Notes: a model not told the origin generated them from the sequence alone. A stretch of DNA of 64,000 bases from Xiphophorus maculatus (GCF_002775205.1 NC_036453.1:15003594-15067593); one strand, 5' to 3'. Positions 45,369-56,076 are shown, counted from the stretch's first letter. Numbers and translations: made by a program.

Positions 45369-46322
45369 ATGGAAAACGTCACCTACAACAGTTTTATGCT
45401 CCAGCTGGAGGGCATAGATTTCACAAAGGAGGTTGTGTACATCGCCTTTTTCTTGTTCCTAGCTTTCTATATTTTTACTATGACTCTTAACTTGGGTTTT
45501 TTGATTCTAGTCATTATTGAGAAGAGCCTTCACCAGCCCATGTACATTCTGTTTTGCAGCCTGACAGTCAGCGACATCATTGCAGTTACAGAAGTCTTTC
45601 CTCGCCTGCTGGTGGATATTTTGAGGCCTCCGTCTGAGCGCCTCATCAGCTACTATGAGTGTGTGGTTCAGGCGTTTCTGAATCAGTGGGTGAGCAGCAC
45701 TTCCCACACGCTGCTGATGATCATGGCCTTTGACAGATACGTTGCCATCTGCAACCCTCTGCGTTACGCTGCGATTATGACCAGCAGGATGCTGGTGAAG
45801 CTCACGGTTACCGCCTGGGGCGTTCCCTTCTTGTTTGTTTCGGTTCTGATCGGACTCTCTGTCAGGCTCAACAGATGCAGGACTTTTGTCTCAAGCCCGT
45901 TGTGTGACAACGCCTCCTTGTTTAAGCTCTCCTGTGAAAGTGTGGAGATCAATAACATCTATGGCCTCTTTTACACCGTGCTGCTGCTGGTAGCATCGGT
46001 CGGCTCCATTGTTCTAACCTACGGGAAGATTGCTGTGATATGTCTGACCAGTAAGAACAAATCAATGAAGAAAAAAGCCCTGAAAACCTGCAGCACTCAC
46101 CTGGTTGTCTACCTGGTTTTGTCGTTCAGTGGATTTAGTGTTATTGCTCTGCATCGATTTCCGCAGTACTCACATTACAGAAAAATCCTCACCATTCTGT
46201 TTTTTATCATACCTGGAAGCCTCAACACTATTGTTTATGGTGTCCAGTCAAAAGAAATACGCAACTTTTTATCTGAAAAAATTAAGTCACATCAATGTTT
46301 ACAATTAAAAAATAACAAATAG
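45369..46322 (+). CDS. Odorant receptor, single coding exon, 317 aa (copy 1)
   Basis: Intact seven-transmembrane odorant receptor. The ATG at 45369 begins MENVTYNSFMLQLEG (glycosylation site NVT) and lies four bases after the acceptor-like TTTTTCAG, so a non-coding first exon is likely. Landmarks: SLHQPMYILFCSLTVSDII, PPSERLISYYECVVQAF, IMAFDRYVAICNPLRY, RLNRCRTFVSSPLCDNASLF, INNIYGL and KALKTCSTHLVVYL. TM7 reads LNTIVYG, where the usual Pro of NPxIY is Thr. The stop TAG is followed 31 bases later by AATAAA (46353). It is closest to the receptor at 37960-38940. An identical protein is encoded at 56794-57747. Confidence 0.96.
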   Translation: MENVTYNSFMLQLEGIDFTKEVVYIAFFLFLAFYIFTMTLNLGFLILVIIEKSLHQPMYILFCSLTVSDIIAVTEVFPRLLVDILRPPSERLISYYECVVQAFLNQWVSSTSHTLLMIMAFDRYVAICNPLRYAAIMTSRMLVKLTVTAWGVPFLFVSVLIGLSVRLNRCRTFVSSPLCDNASLFKLSCESVEINNIYGLFYTVLLLVASVGSIVLTYGKIAVICLTSKNKSMKKKALKTCSTHLVVYLVLSFSGFSVIALHRFPQYSHYRKILTILFFIIPGSLNTIVYGVQSKEIRNFLSEKIKSHQCLQLKNNK

Positions 46323-47890
46323 TGACACAGACTTTATTTTTCTTGTATACCCAATAAAACGTGAGTTCCAACTTTTAGGATGTGGTTGTTTTTTACTGTG
46401 TAAATGTCTCACTAAAATTCCTTTTGTTGCAGTGAATTTATGCTTTGCATCTAGAATAATAATAATGAGACGTCATGCTAGTAGAAATGTGCTTATTAAG
46501 GATGTATATATCTTAAAGTGTTTAATCTCTTTTAATCTGACGAGTGTTTGTAGCTGACTCGTGATTAACCACAAATGAATCCGATTTTTTAAAAATATTC
46601 TTCATGTACTTTAACAGAGTGCTTTTTTATTTTTATAATATTCTTTGAAACACTGGAAAAAGAAACTTTTCTCTTTGAAATGTAACTTTATTATAGTTGC
46701 AACAATATCAGGCAATACAAACTCAGTAGCTGGAAAAAGTGTTTCACCCTTGCACTGTGCAATTTCTGGCATTTGCACAGAAATCAAACTTAAACTGTAT
46801 TAAATTTATTTGTATATACTTTATCTTTTCAGGCGGCTGCTGTTTTATTGTATAACTGCAGGTTGCGCTTGCTGCCCAGAGAAGCGGCACGTTAAGCACG
46901 TTCCGTTTTGTTGTTTTTTTTCGGTCGCACACATAAAGTGATTGTTTACAAGGAGCGATCGTCGTTATGCAAACTGCATTTGGGAGCAGATTTTACGAGT
47001 TTTAAAAGGAACAATATATTTCCCTATCGAATCTTCATAATAAAAATGACATTTTAAAAAAACTGATTTCCTGATTGCATTTATTTAATTTCATCAATGC
47101 AACGAAACACAATACATTCATATTGTAACGGAAGGTAAACTTAAAGCACCATCGTACAACAGAGTCACCTGGTGCGTCATTCCTTCCAGGACGCACAGCA
47201 GGAAAATAAACATTTAATCATGAATGTACGCACTTATTCGCTTTGATAATAGGCTAAAATAGCTAATATAAACACTTGAAGCCTGTGTTGCCTTTATTAT
47301 AAGCCTTACATAAGACTTTTAATTTTTTGCGGCTCTAAACAGATTTGTTTTTGGGTTGTTTTTGGTTTTTTTTGGTCCAATATGGCTCTTTCAACATTTT
47401 GTTATGCCGAGAATTGCATGCCCTGTCTCGGGAGCGCGCATCGCTCTAAACTCTCGCATATTGATGAGAAAACGGACTAAAATATGACCAAAGAGGAAAC
47501 TTTTAAAGATATTCGTAACATTATCACGTCTCTTAACCATGTAAGCCCTAAAACGGTGGGTTTTATTTAGCAGATTAATTGAAATAAATACGGTTTTTAC
47601 AGCTTTATTGAGACATATGAGTCGAACGTTTTTCAGTCAGTGTCTGATGAAAATGTTCTCCACAGATGGTCTGAAATTCCCCGATTTTTCTTTGAACACC
47701 ATAATAGCTTAAAGCATTACAAAGCAGAAGCCCGTTATATAGAACATTTTATATCATCCTTAACTGTCTAGTCCCCAGGCTCAGCTTCTTCAGCATATTT
47801 TCAAATATTTGTTTTTTTTAACAATTCAAATAACAGTGCATGAATTTGCTTTTCGATATTTCAATAGCCTTCATGACCTATTCTGCATAG
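46323..47890. other. 3' flank and gene-free stretch
   Basis: After the AATAAA signal of the receptor there is AT-rich DNA without a supported gene. A short frame from the ATG at 47382 is too small to call. Confidence 0.5.
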
Positions 47891-47904
47891 GTCATGAAGA
47901 ATGG

Positions 47905-47964
47905 CATGATAAAGCCCAGCAGCTGGAATGGAAACAAGCATGAGAAGATAAAGGCCAGCCACAG
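47905..47964 (-). pseudogene. GRAMD4-like fragment (membrane segment)
   Basis: The minus strand encodes GLWLAFIFSCLFPFQLLGFI, matching GLWLVLIFSCVLPCQLLGFI of the retrocopy at 49388-50278. It directly adjoins the 30-bp minisatellite. Only this membrane segment is present. Confidence 0.8.
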
Positions 47965-48327
47965 TCCCAGGGCTCCCTCGTCACCTCCAGGTGGTCCCAG
48001 GGCTCCCTCGTCGCCTCCAGGTGGTCCCAGGGCTCCCTCGTCACCTCCAGGTGGTCCCAGGGCTCCCTCGTCGCTTCCAGGTGGTCCCAGGGCTCCCTCG
48101 TCGCCTCCAGGTGGTCCCAGGGCTCCCTCGTCGCTTCCAGGTGGTCCCAGGGCTCCCTCGTCGCCTCCAGGTGGTCCCAGGGCTCCCTCGTCGCCTCCAG
48201 GTGGTCCCAGGGCTCCCTCGTCGCCTCCAGGTGGTCCCAGGGCTCCCTCGTCGCCTCCAGGTGGTCCCAGGGCTCCCTCGTCGACTCCAGGTGGTCCCAG
48301 GGCTCCCTCGACGCCTCCAGGTGGTCC
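47965..48327. repeat. 30-bp minisatellite, about 12 copies (copy 1)
   Basis: The unit is GGCTCCCTCGTCGCCTCCAG plus GTGGTCCCAG. The last unit degrades toward 48327. As 30 is a multiple of three, open frames run through on both strands, with a collagen-like GPPGGDEGAL translation on the minus strand; this is taken as a by-product. The duplicate at 59391-59783 has one unit more. Confidence 0.95.
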
Positions 48328-48467
48328 GGCCCCTGCGCCGACATTGTCCGCCGGACCGGCCTTCAGGGATTCGTCTCCTGCACCACCAACGTTGCCCCCT
48401 TGCTGGATGGATGGATAGTTTTGGCCCCACTTGGAGAACATTCAATCCCCATGAAGACAGAAGAGCC

Positions 48468-48602
48468 AAGGCTGGGTTCCCGAAGCTGCGGCAGCGGTTT
48501 GACACCCCCTATACCTTCTGGGCTAATTTACCCACCGACCTGCAGCTTAGGAAGCCCAGAAACACCATCCTGAGCAGATGGATTGCCACAGCAAGGGGCA
48601 GC
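48468..48602 (+). pseudogene. GRAMD4-like fragment, inverted relative to its partner
   Basis: The plus strand encodes FPKLRQRFDTPYTFWANLPT then DLQLRKPRNTILSRWIATAR, matching residues from about 210 of the retrocopy at 49388-50278. In the intact order this follows the membrane segment, which here lies on the other strand at 47905-47964. The piece therefore shows an inversion around the minisatellite. A 15-bp inverted repeat (GATTGCCACAGCAAG and its complement, about 48579-48618) closes its end. Confidence 0.8.
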
Positions 48603-48649
48603 CATCTTGCTGTGGCAATCCACATTTTAGAAAACAAAAGAAATGTTTT

Positions 48650-49060
48650 AATCACACCTTAGCAGAATATAGAGACCAATTAACTAAAGTCGTGACTTTA
48701 GACTGTGGCAGGAAGCCGGAGTACCCGGAGAGAAACCTGCAAACAGGAAACCACTTTTTGAATAGAGGGGGCAAAGGTCAACTAGACAAGCCAAATCAAC
48801 CAACAGTCATTTTGTTGGACTCTGGGATGAAGCCGGAGAGAACCCACTAATGCACTTGGGGAAAATGCAAACCCCATAAAGACAAAAGAACCCAGGCAGG
48901 AACTCAGACCCAGGCAAATGTCTTATTCAAAGAAAAGAAAAGAAAAGAAATCACACCTAAGCAAAATTTAGAAACCAATTAAGTAAACAGTCTCAATTTC
49001 AGACTGTGGCAGGAAGCCGGAGCACCCGGAGAGAAACCTGCAAACAGGAAACCTGTCAAA
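48650..49060 (+). repeat. Repeated fragments of the LINE-3'-end-type repeat
   Basis: Two direct copies of about 100 bp (48650-48752 and 48949-49050), each with GACTGTGGCAGGAAGCCGGA and AAACCTGCAAACAGGAAACC, separated by a third, partial version (AAGCCGGAGAGAACCCACTA). They resemble the end of the repeat at 32717-32931. An (AAAAG)n tract lies at about 48930-48950. Confidence 0.65.
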
Positions 49061-49387
49061 TCTTTTTACCTTTCAATCTAATAATTTAATTTAACTGAAC
49101 ACATCAGGATAAGTGTTCAGTCCCAGTCAGATTTCTCCAGCCTCAAATGGTCAATTATGATTTGTTCTGGGATTTTTTTTATCTTCCGAATTTGTTATTT
49201 TTAGCTCCTCTCCAAAAGATCCTTGATCATGTTGAAGAGGAGGGGCTGGAGAAACTGTAACGTCAGGTGTGATTTCATTTCTTACCTTTTCCCAAAGACA
49301 TCCGCCGGTTCTTCCTTGCCGTTGAAACGCCTTTCCAAAACTAGTTGCTGCCGTCGTCCAGACAGACCCGGGACACACTTTTGTCCG

Positions 49388-50278
49388 CTACCTTCTCCTA
49401 ACCCGACATCGCCACTTTTGGAAGGTCCCAATGAATCGAGAGGGTTTCCTCCAGCGTTGAGGGAGAAAACGCCTCTCTCTGGCACCGAGAAGAGCATTAG
49501 AAATGCTCCTTCGGGCCGTGCTCCATCGGGCCCTTGCCGTGGCAATCCATCTGCTCCACCAGGTGTTTCTGGGCTCCCTCAGCTGCAGGTCGGTGGGTAA
49601 ATTAGCCCAGAAGTTGTAGGGGGTGTTAAACCGCTGCCGCAGCTTCGGGAACCTTTCAAAGATAAAGTCAATGATGAAAATCTTGATCCCTACAGAAACA
49701 CCTAGGATAAAACCCAGCAGCTGGCATGGCAACACGCATGAGAAGATCAAAACCAGCCAGAGTCCCACGTAGATCTTTACTGTGAGCTCTGGCCGGACCC
49801 AAATGCACAGATTTTTGATCTTCTCAAGCGTGTCGGCCATGTTTCCAAAAAGCTCCTGGGTTTTCTGAGCAGAATTGAAAGCCAAGTGAACCATCTGTAA
49901 GACATTTGTGCCTTTCAGATGTTCCCCTGGCTCACACATGTCGGGTATGATGCTCCCCGGGATCCTCCAGCCTTTGGTAATTAAATAATTTATGGAAAGT
50001 TGGAGAATCCCGAGGAGCACGATGGAGGAAAATGTCCAGCTAAACCACACTGTGCACATGTACAGACAGAAAAAACAGGCTGTCATGTACACAGAGTGCC
50101 AGCTGGACAAAGCAGACAGGTTTTTAGAAAGGTGTGCCACAGGTCTGAAGTCTCGTTCAAGGCGTCTCATGTTCTTTGTGATCTTTATGGGGCTTAGTGG
50201 GTCCTCCCTCTCCACGATCGCCTTTGGGTGGAAACTAAGTTTTTCTCTAAACGCTCTAAGGCGATCGCGGATCTTCAT
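49388..50278 (-). CDS. GRAMD4-like intronless retrocopy, 296 codons (copy 1)
   Basis: Uninterrupted frame resembling the middle of GRAMD4, a mitochondrial/ER-associated GRAM-domain protein linked to cell death. Signature segments: LSAWHSVY-like LSALSSWHSVY at about 55-65, LSINYLITKGWRIPGSIIPD at about 94-113, AQKTQELFGNMADTLEKIKN at about 137-156, VGLWLVLIFSCVLPCQLLGF at about 171-190 and FIIDFIFERFPKLRQRFNTP at about 201-220. Hydrophobic stretches at about 62-100 and 167-205 are likely membrane segments. GRAMD4 genes have many introns, so the single exon points to a retrocopy. The C-terminal GRAM domain is missing; the last 60 or so Arg-rich residues do not look like the family. The ATG has a good context (GCCAAGATGA). 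Whether it is expressed is unknown. A second copy is at 60844-61734. Confidence 0.72.
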   Translation of the reverse strand: MKIRDRLRAFREKLSFHPKAIVEREDPLSPIKITKNMRRLERDFRPVAHLSKNLSALSSWHSVYMTACFFCLYMCTVWFSWTFSSIVLLGILQLSINYLITKGWRIPGSIIPDMCEPGEHLKGTNVLQMVHLAFNSAQKTQELFGNMADTLEKIKNLCIWVRPELTVKIYVGLWLVLIFSCVLPCQLLGFILGVSVGIKIFIIDFIFERFPKLRQRFNTPYNFWANLPTDLQLREPRNTWWSRWIATARARWSTARRSISNALLGARERRFLPQRWRKPSRFIGTFQKWRCRVRRR

Positions 50279-50832
50279 CTTGGCTGCCGTTGTTCCTGGT
50301 CTCTATGAAAACTCTGTGGGCTCAATGTTGGAGGCAACACATTAAATCTTTAGAACTTCTTTGATCTATTGTGATGTACATGATGTCATCTATGACCTCA
50401 TCAGTGAGCTCACTGGACTTCTGGGGCAAGGTCTTGCTTCTGATCGTTGCTATGGAAACAATCAGAACAGTTCTGAATCAGTCAAGCTGAAATAATGACT
50501 AAATACTTAAATATTAAGTAATATTTTTTATTTAACATGAAGAGATTAACAGTAGATTTCTACAAATTAGAATTTTTGCGTTTGTGGTTTTCCGTACCTG
50601 CGGTGGTATAAGTGGTTGTGTATTCCAACCCTGACTGGTTTCGATGGAGTAGGTGGGCGTGGCGGCGTGGCGAAGTGACCTGTACCACCATTGCCATATG
50701 TTTGGCTCTAGATTCCACATGTTTCGACTGAGCTGCACCAAACTTACTGGGATGGATCCTTATCCAGCCCCAGACAGGAATCCATAAGAATCTGCAGACT
50801 TAAATCAGGGATTTGTTCCTGATCACTGTTTT
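50279..50832. other. Between the retrocopy and the Helitron fragment
   Basis: No gene is recognised; a 69-codon minus-strand frame at 50532-50741 has no known content. Confidence 0.45.
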
Positions 50833-51430
50833 CTATTTGTCTTCCTTTTTGTAATACCACACACTCCAAGCGTTCCAGTTCAACCTCAGAACACCATTCA
50901 GCCCATCGTCTTCCAGCATTACATCACCAGTAACATTGTCCACAGATTCCAACTCAAACTCACTCCTACTTAAATCTACAACAGACTTTACTGAATGTTT
51001 TGTTCCATCAACAAATCCAAACAAACCAGTTCTGTAAAACTCACCAAAGGTTGCACAACTTGAAGGCTTGAGTTCACTATCAAAGCGATAAGGTAGAAAT
51101 AACTGCATTATGCTTTGGTAAAACTTTTCTGGCTCTTTTGTTTCAGAGAAACGCGCATATCGAACAGCTGCTGGTTTTGTCCAAATTCTTTTTGCAATAA
51201 ACCCAAAGTCATTATTCAACTTTATTGCATTTCTACATTTCTCATTTTTTGTCAAAACGCTATAATCTGAAGCCAACTTAACCAGGCACATATTATTAAA
51301 CACATTATCATTCGGCCTATTCTTATAGCGGTCAACTATACCAGTCATCCACATGTCTTTTGGGGTAAGACCCTGTGATGTAGCTTTTGTCTCAAAACAG
51401 AAATGGGAAAACTCATTTTCACAATATTAT
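50833..51430 (-). pseudogene. Helitron RepHel protein fragment (copy 1)
   Basis: Minus-strand frame with FSHFCFETKATSQGLTPKDM, then VDRYKNRPNDNVFNNMCLVK, KPAAVRYARFSETKEPEKFY and QLFLPYRFDSELKP. These follow the pattern of the linker between the Rep and helicase parts of fish Helitron proteins (RYxxRP, then a VRxxxFxxxxxPExxY and LFxPxR block). The Rep catalytic motifs and the helicase domain are not next to it, so it is a truncated remnant. No Helitron ends were identified. Confidence 0.6.
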
Positions 51431-52487
51431 CACCAGTTGGAATAAAAATAACGCTCTGAGAAAACTCCTTTAAATGCATGTTGGTGAGTCACATGTCACT
51501 TCATCCATCCAAACACAAGAAATGAAGTGACATGTTGATGTACAAATCACTTGAGGATTTATCCTCAGAAATCAAATCTGGATTTTATCCTCAGATGAAG
51601 AAGTTTAGAAATAAATGTGCAGAAACTTAAACTGGTTCTTGGAAATGTGTGGCTTTAAAATCAGGGCAAAAACAATAAAAATGATAATTACTCACCTGGA
51701 AAATGTGAAAGCAGACATGGTTTTTACAGGAAACCCATCTTTTGGATTCATGAGAATAAAACCTCGAGTGTAACCAATGCAGCCATTTTAATTCATCAGC
51801 ATCATCGGTCCATCTGAGTCGGCGCGGTTACGACACGTGGGTCAAGTGGCAAACAAGCCTGTGAGCATGACTTCAGCTGCGTCTGAATAGCACGAGGTTT
51901 TCCCCCTTCCTGACATTGCAACGTGGTGCAAAAGTATATACACAAGACCAGAGTGCAAAAAAGTAGATAACAAAAGACTTGGTTTACAATGAAAAGCAGA
52001 GTTGAATAAGAATTTTAAACGAAATTGGCAGGAGCTGCCAGCGCCCACTTCTGCGCCATTGACCGCTCAGCAGCGCCCTCATTTTACAGCTTTAAGCGGA
52101 TAAACTGACTCATTATGGATTTATGTCCTATTAATAAAAACTCTCTGATGAAACAAAATAAAATGCAGATCTGATCCGGTTCTGTTTTCACATGGTCTTA
52201 ACTGCCTCCTTCACAATAAAAGCCTGGAGTTCTCACCCTTAGCATGTTTGTAAGGACAAACCGAGCCTGCATTAATCATGTAATATTAATTTTAGTCGGC
52301 CATGCGGAGTTTAATGTGACGTTCAGGAACAATCCGACTCTTTTTTTAGCGGCTCTGTGCCCTGAACAGGAGGACTCAAATCTCAGTTAGTGAGAGCCTT
52401 TCTTTGTTTTGTTTTGTTTTTATGACTTTGCTTGCTTATAATGCTCTGCATATGTAGTTCGGCGGAGAATGGGATGTTTTGTTGAGC
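51431..52487. other. Gene-free stretch
   Basis: No gene is supported; short open frames only. Confidence 0.5.
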
Positions 52488-52523
52488 GTTAGACCTTATT
52501 GTTGCCCAACAATAAGGTCTAAC
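52488..52523. repeat. Perfect palindrome, 17-bp arms, 2-bp loop
   Basis: GTTAGACCTTATTGTTG, then CC, then the exact complement. Repeated in unit 2 at about 63944-63979. Confidence 0.95.
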
Positions 52524-53530
52524 TCCGTGGCATGCCCAACCACAGTGTTAGCCGTGCCCGTCCTGGCTTCGAAGCTGTTTATTTTATTTTTTTGTTTTTG
52601 TTTTTGTCTCCGAGTGGTGAACTTTCCACTATTCGTATGTTCATATGATACGGAAAAGACTCCTGCACTTCCATTATATGTGCCCTCTGTCCACCGCACT
52701 TTTACAGTCGTTAAAACGGTTTAATCCGTTGATAAAATGTAGTAATGCGTTTTTCCGAGCCGCCTTTAAATGCAACATTAGCGTTAAGCGCCAGTGGGTT
52801 CAGGACAAACATGTTGCTATGCAACAATCATGGCACAAAACCATTAAAACGCAAACATCTTTGCACTTTTTCCCCCTAAACACACCGAGTAAGTAGAGTA
52901 ATGCTGTTGGACGCAATGTTAGCTAGTTAACGACAATAAGTCTCGTTAAGCTAGTTAAGAATAGTTTTTTCCAGCTGGGTATTAGTAGTTACATTTATGT
53001 GTCCACACTGGAGAGAACCTTAATTATAACCTGTCAAAATGAAGAACGGCTTCAAATTTTTACATCGTTTGAAAAAAGAAAAAATGGTCAAATGCGGAAA
53101 ATATTCGTTAACGCGGCCTCTGCATGTAAGTATCAGCCGATCACCATCCACCGAAATTAAGGAAATCGGGTGGACCTGGTTCTGGTTCTGGTCCTGGTTC
53201 TGGTTCTGGTTCTGGTCCTAGTTCTGGTTATCTCAACTGGTTGCTCTGGTAACAGCTTGCTGGTTTCCTGTGGATAATCAGACGAGGTTTTATCCTTTAG
53301 CATCAACTGAACAGAACAGTTCTGGACCTGGGCACTACTGGACCTAGATGGTACCGGACCTGGATGGTTCCCGGATCTAGATGGTACGGACCCGGTTCAT
53401 GTGTCAGACTCAATGTCGGATCAGATGTTGAGGGAATGAACGATTCCCTGTTTGTCTTGTAAAGTGAACTGATCTAATGAACTCAAACCTTCACAATAAC
53501 AATCCCGGTTTATTTAATCTGCAGGACTCT

Positions 53531-53547
53531 GGCGCCCTCTGCTGGCC
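53531..53547 (-). promoter_or_regulatory. CTCF-like binding motif
   Basis: The minus strand reads GGCCAGCAGAGGGCGCC, matching the vertebrate CTCF core CCANNAGRNGGCRSY. Binding is inferred from the motif only. Confidence 0.4.
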
Positions 53548-55016
53548 GCCATTCGTCACTGCACGCTGGAGTTTATATGGAAAAATGTTTTTCTTTTGAT
53601 CAGATCAAGAGGATGAACGTTGTATTGTCCTGCTTATCAAACTTTAGCAGGCTAAACTGGACCACATTAAATCTTCAAGAGATGGATCCATTTCTGCTGC
53701 ATGAATATTAATATTATTAGTGAAACGAGTGAAACTCGTCTCTGGGCCCAAATACAGAGACGAGCCCTGCAGGAGGAAAACCATTTTAATGACAAATGCC
53801 AAAACGTTTGGAGTCTGGTGGTTGTCATGGAGATTCATTGTTCTGGGTCAGTGATGGAGTGGTTCTGGTCAGTCGGCCTCTCCACCGGTCCAGGTGTGGA
53901 TCATGATTCTGACTCAGGTTCTCTGGAGACCAAAGTCTCAGTTCTGTAGGCGTTTCTAGAAAACTGCAAAAAATTTGTTTCTGTTGTTCAGGCTCTTCAG
54001 ATCGGAGCAGGATGTCCTGCTGTTTCACATCTGTAAAGTTCGGGTTCTGATCGGGCCTGGATGAGAATAAATTGTTTTCAGTTTTCCAAAGTTGTGGTTA
54101 ATTGTTCAAGTCATTATGAAGACGATATTTGGCACCAAACAAAAAAAAACCTGGAAACAAGCAGAAAGTTTGTGTGGAATAAGAGAGCAGAAAGCTGAGC
54201 TGCTGTTTCTGTTGATTTATCTTCCCTTAATTATGGTTATAAATTACATTTTTACATTTAGTCAGGTTATCTTTGATATTGAAAATCTGATATATTTAAT
54301 TATGGCGTCAAACCAGAACTGCAAGCACATATAATGGGTTTCTCGCCCCACCCAGCAGGTCCCCTCCTTGCATTGCCCACCCACACACAACGGGTAGAAC
54401 AGGCGGCACAGGCCTGTTCCATGCAGTGCTGCCTGAATGCATCATAATATACCAACATGTTATTATGGTTCTTTTCAGAACATTTCTTGTGTTTTATCAA
54501 GTTTTTTTTTATGTCTTAAAATTCATTTTTGATCAACAGACAAACATTTTTCCACTATAGTGTAGTAATTCTATTTGGCCATACAATGGAGCCAAATCCA
54601 CATCTATCATGTCAACATGTCTGAACTTCAACATGCTAATCTCTTGTCTTACTTAATCTATGGGGAATCCCAAGTTTAAATGAACCGTTTAAGCCATCAG
54701 ATCTATGTAATGTTTATTCGACCGCAGTTTGATTTGCATTTTTCTGTTTTGCCTCGTTTCAGTTTCACACTTTTTCGCATTAAATCCTCTTCAAATACAA
54801 CTCTGGCCTGGTCCTTGGAGGAAGTGACGAGAGACACAGTTTGGTTCACTGTGAACATCCACAGTGCTTTAATCTTCAGGACTGTCCTGCTTTTGAAACC
54901 TCGCGGGATAGAAAACCATTCTGGAAAGTTGCCGATTGTAACTGCTTGGAGTTCTAGTTTAGCTTTGTCTTCTGTTTATTTTATGCTTTCAGGGGGGGTG
55001 ACTCATATGTCATCCA

Positions 55017-55032
55017 CCACCAGAGGGCGCTG
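55017..55032 (+). promoter_or_regulatory. CTCF-like binding motif
   Basis: CCACCAGAGGGCGCTG matches the CTCF core at every conserved position. It points away from the motif at 53531-53547. Binding is inferred only. Confidence 0.4.
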
Positions 55033-55717
55033 CAGTCCTCCCGTTCTGGATCTCGGTTCTGAAAGAGTTCATTGGCTCACAGATTAGAATCAGAAGCAGG
55101 GAATAATTATAAATATCATTTATTGTAAATCAATACAATCGCAGATTCAGCTGATTGATTATACTGACTGAACAGTGAGCGACTCATGCAGTGTTGGTTT
55201 ATAAAGAGGATCAAATGTTAAAGAATCAGAACCGACTCCGGTCCAAAATAAAGCTCCCAGGTTTTAGGACGTTAGATGATTTTATGTCCTTAATAAAGCA
55301 CTAAATGATCAGATTAACGGATAATCTGTTGGCATTTAATGTCTTAAGAATCAGAATGAAAAACCTCTGAAGCTAAACATCATCAACAAACATGAGGAAG
55401 TTCTGGAAGTTCTCAGGTCCATGAACGACTCGGCCCAGCTAGAACCAACGGAGCCGTTTGGACCTGCAGGGAACCGGAGCCAGGTTCTCCTGGTTCAAAT
55501 AGCTACACATTATTGCTTCAAATATTTTAATCTGACTGTATTCTTCACTTCCAGAAAACCCGACTTCCTCTAAAGGTTGTGGGATAAAATTCTGCTTGGT
55601 TCTGTTTGGGTTCAAAGGTCATGAAGCAAAACATGGTGAAAAACTTCAAACTTGATGAGCTGTAAAGGTGAGAAACCTCAGCAGAGTGGAGGTGACCAGA
55701 TGTTCTGGTCGGATCCG

Positions 55718-56076
55718 TCAGACGGCCTTGCCCAGGATCAGGACGCTCATGAAGAAGAACATGACGAAGAAGAGCCACATGAAGAAGCGGTCCATGACAT
55801 TGGCGACCTTCCTCCACTCGGCGACGCGGCTCTGGGCGGCGCGCTGGTCCTGGTACGACCCGGCGATGGACTCCACGCTCTGCAGCAGCCGCTGGTGCTG
55901 GCACACACACCTGGTTCTGACCCGGATCTCCCTCTGGGTCGCCCCGCCGGCCGGCTGCTCTGCCTCTCTCTCCTCGGAGTGGTCGATGGTGACCAGCAGA
56001 TCCTCCTTCCACACCGCTTCCTGCCCCCCTGCCTGCTGCTCCCCCACTTCCTGCCCCCCTGCCTGCCTAATGACAT
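55718..56076 (-). CDS. Last exon of a Cys-loop receptor channel (5-HT3/nicotinic-like), truncated
   Basis: The minus strand, after the acceptor-like TAGTTACAG, reads through a polar intracellular loop (QAGGQE repeats, DLLVTIDHSEEREAEQ) into RVAEWRKVANVMDRFFMWLF and FVMFFFMSVLILGKAV before the stop. This is the layout of the last exon of pentameric ligand-gated channels: end of the M3-M4 loop, the amphipathic MA helix (EWRKVANVMDR) and TM4, which anchors the subunit in the membrane. The nearest family (5-HT3-like or nicotinic-like) cannot be settled from this part. The preceding exons should lie at higher coordinates, but from 56293 the sequence is the second duplication unit with no such exons. 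So here only the 3' end is present, and it probably cannot make a channel. Confidence 0.6.

Larger units (their letters stand above)
52524..55717. other. Gene-free stretch with simple repeats and CTCF-like motifs
   Basis: A GGTTCT-type simple repeat lies at about 53176-53228. Two strong CTCF-like motifs are listed separately. A short open frame at 53039-53130 ends at a donor-like CAT/GTAAGT, but there is no second exon to support it. The frame at 54680-55087 has no recognisable content. Confidence 0.5.

Noticed and set aside
47965-48327. Regular repeats that might suggest a CRISPR-like array
   Set aside because: The units are contiguous without spacers, and the genome is animal; it is a minisatellite.
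47878-48662. Collagen-like and Pro-rich open frames in several frames, repeated at 59304-60118
   Set aside because: By-products of the 30-bp minisatellite; four frames are open at once, which argues against selection on any one of them.
53039-53221. Short frame starting MKNGFKFLHRLKKEK with a donor-like CAT/GTAAGT
   Set aside because: Too short to judge, and no following exon is seen.
54680-55087. 135-codon plus-strand frame
   Set aside because: No recognisable domain or codon bias; its end overlaps a CTCF-like motif in apparent non-coding DNA.
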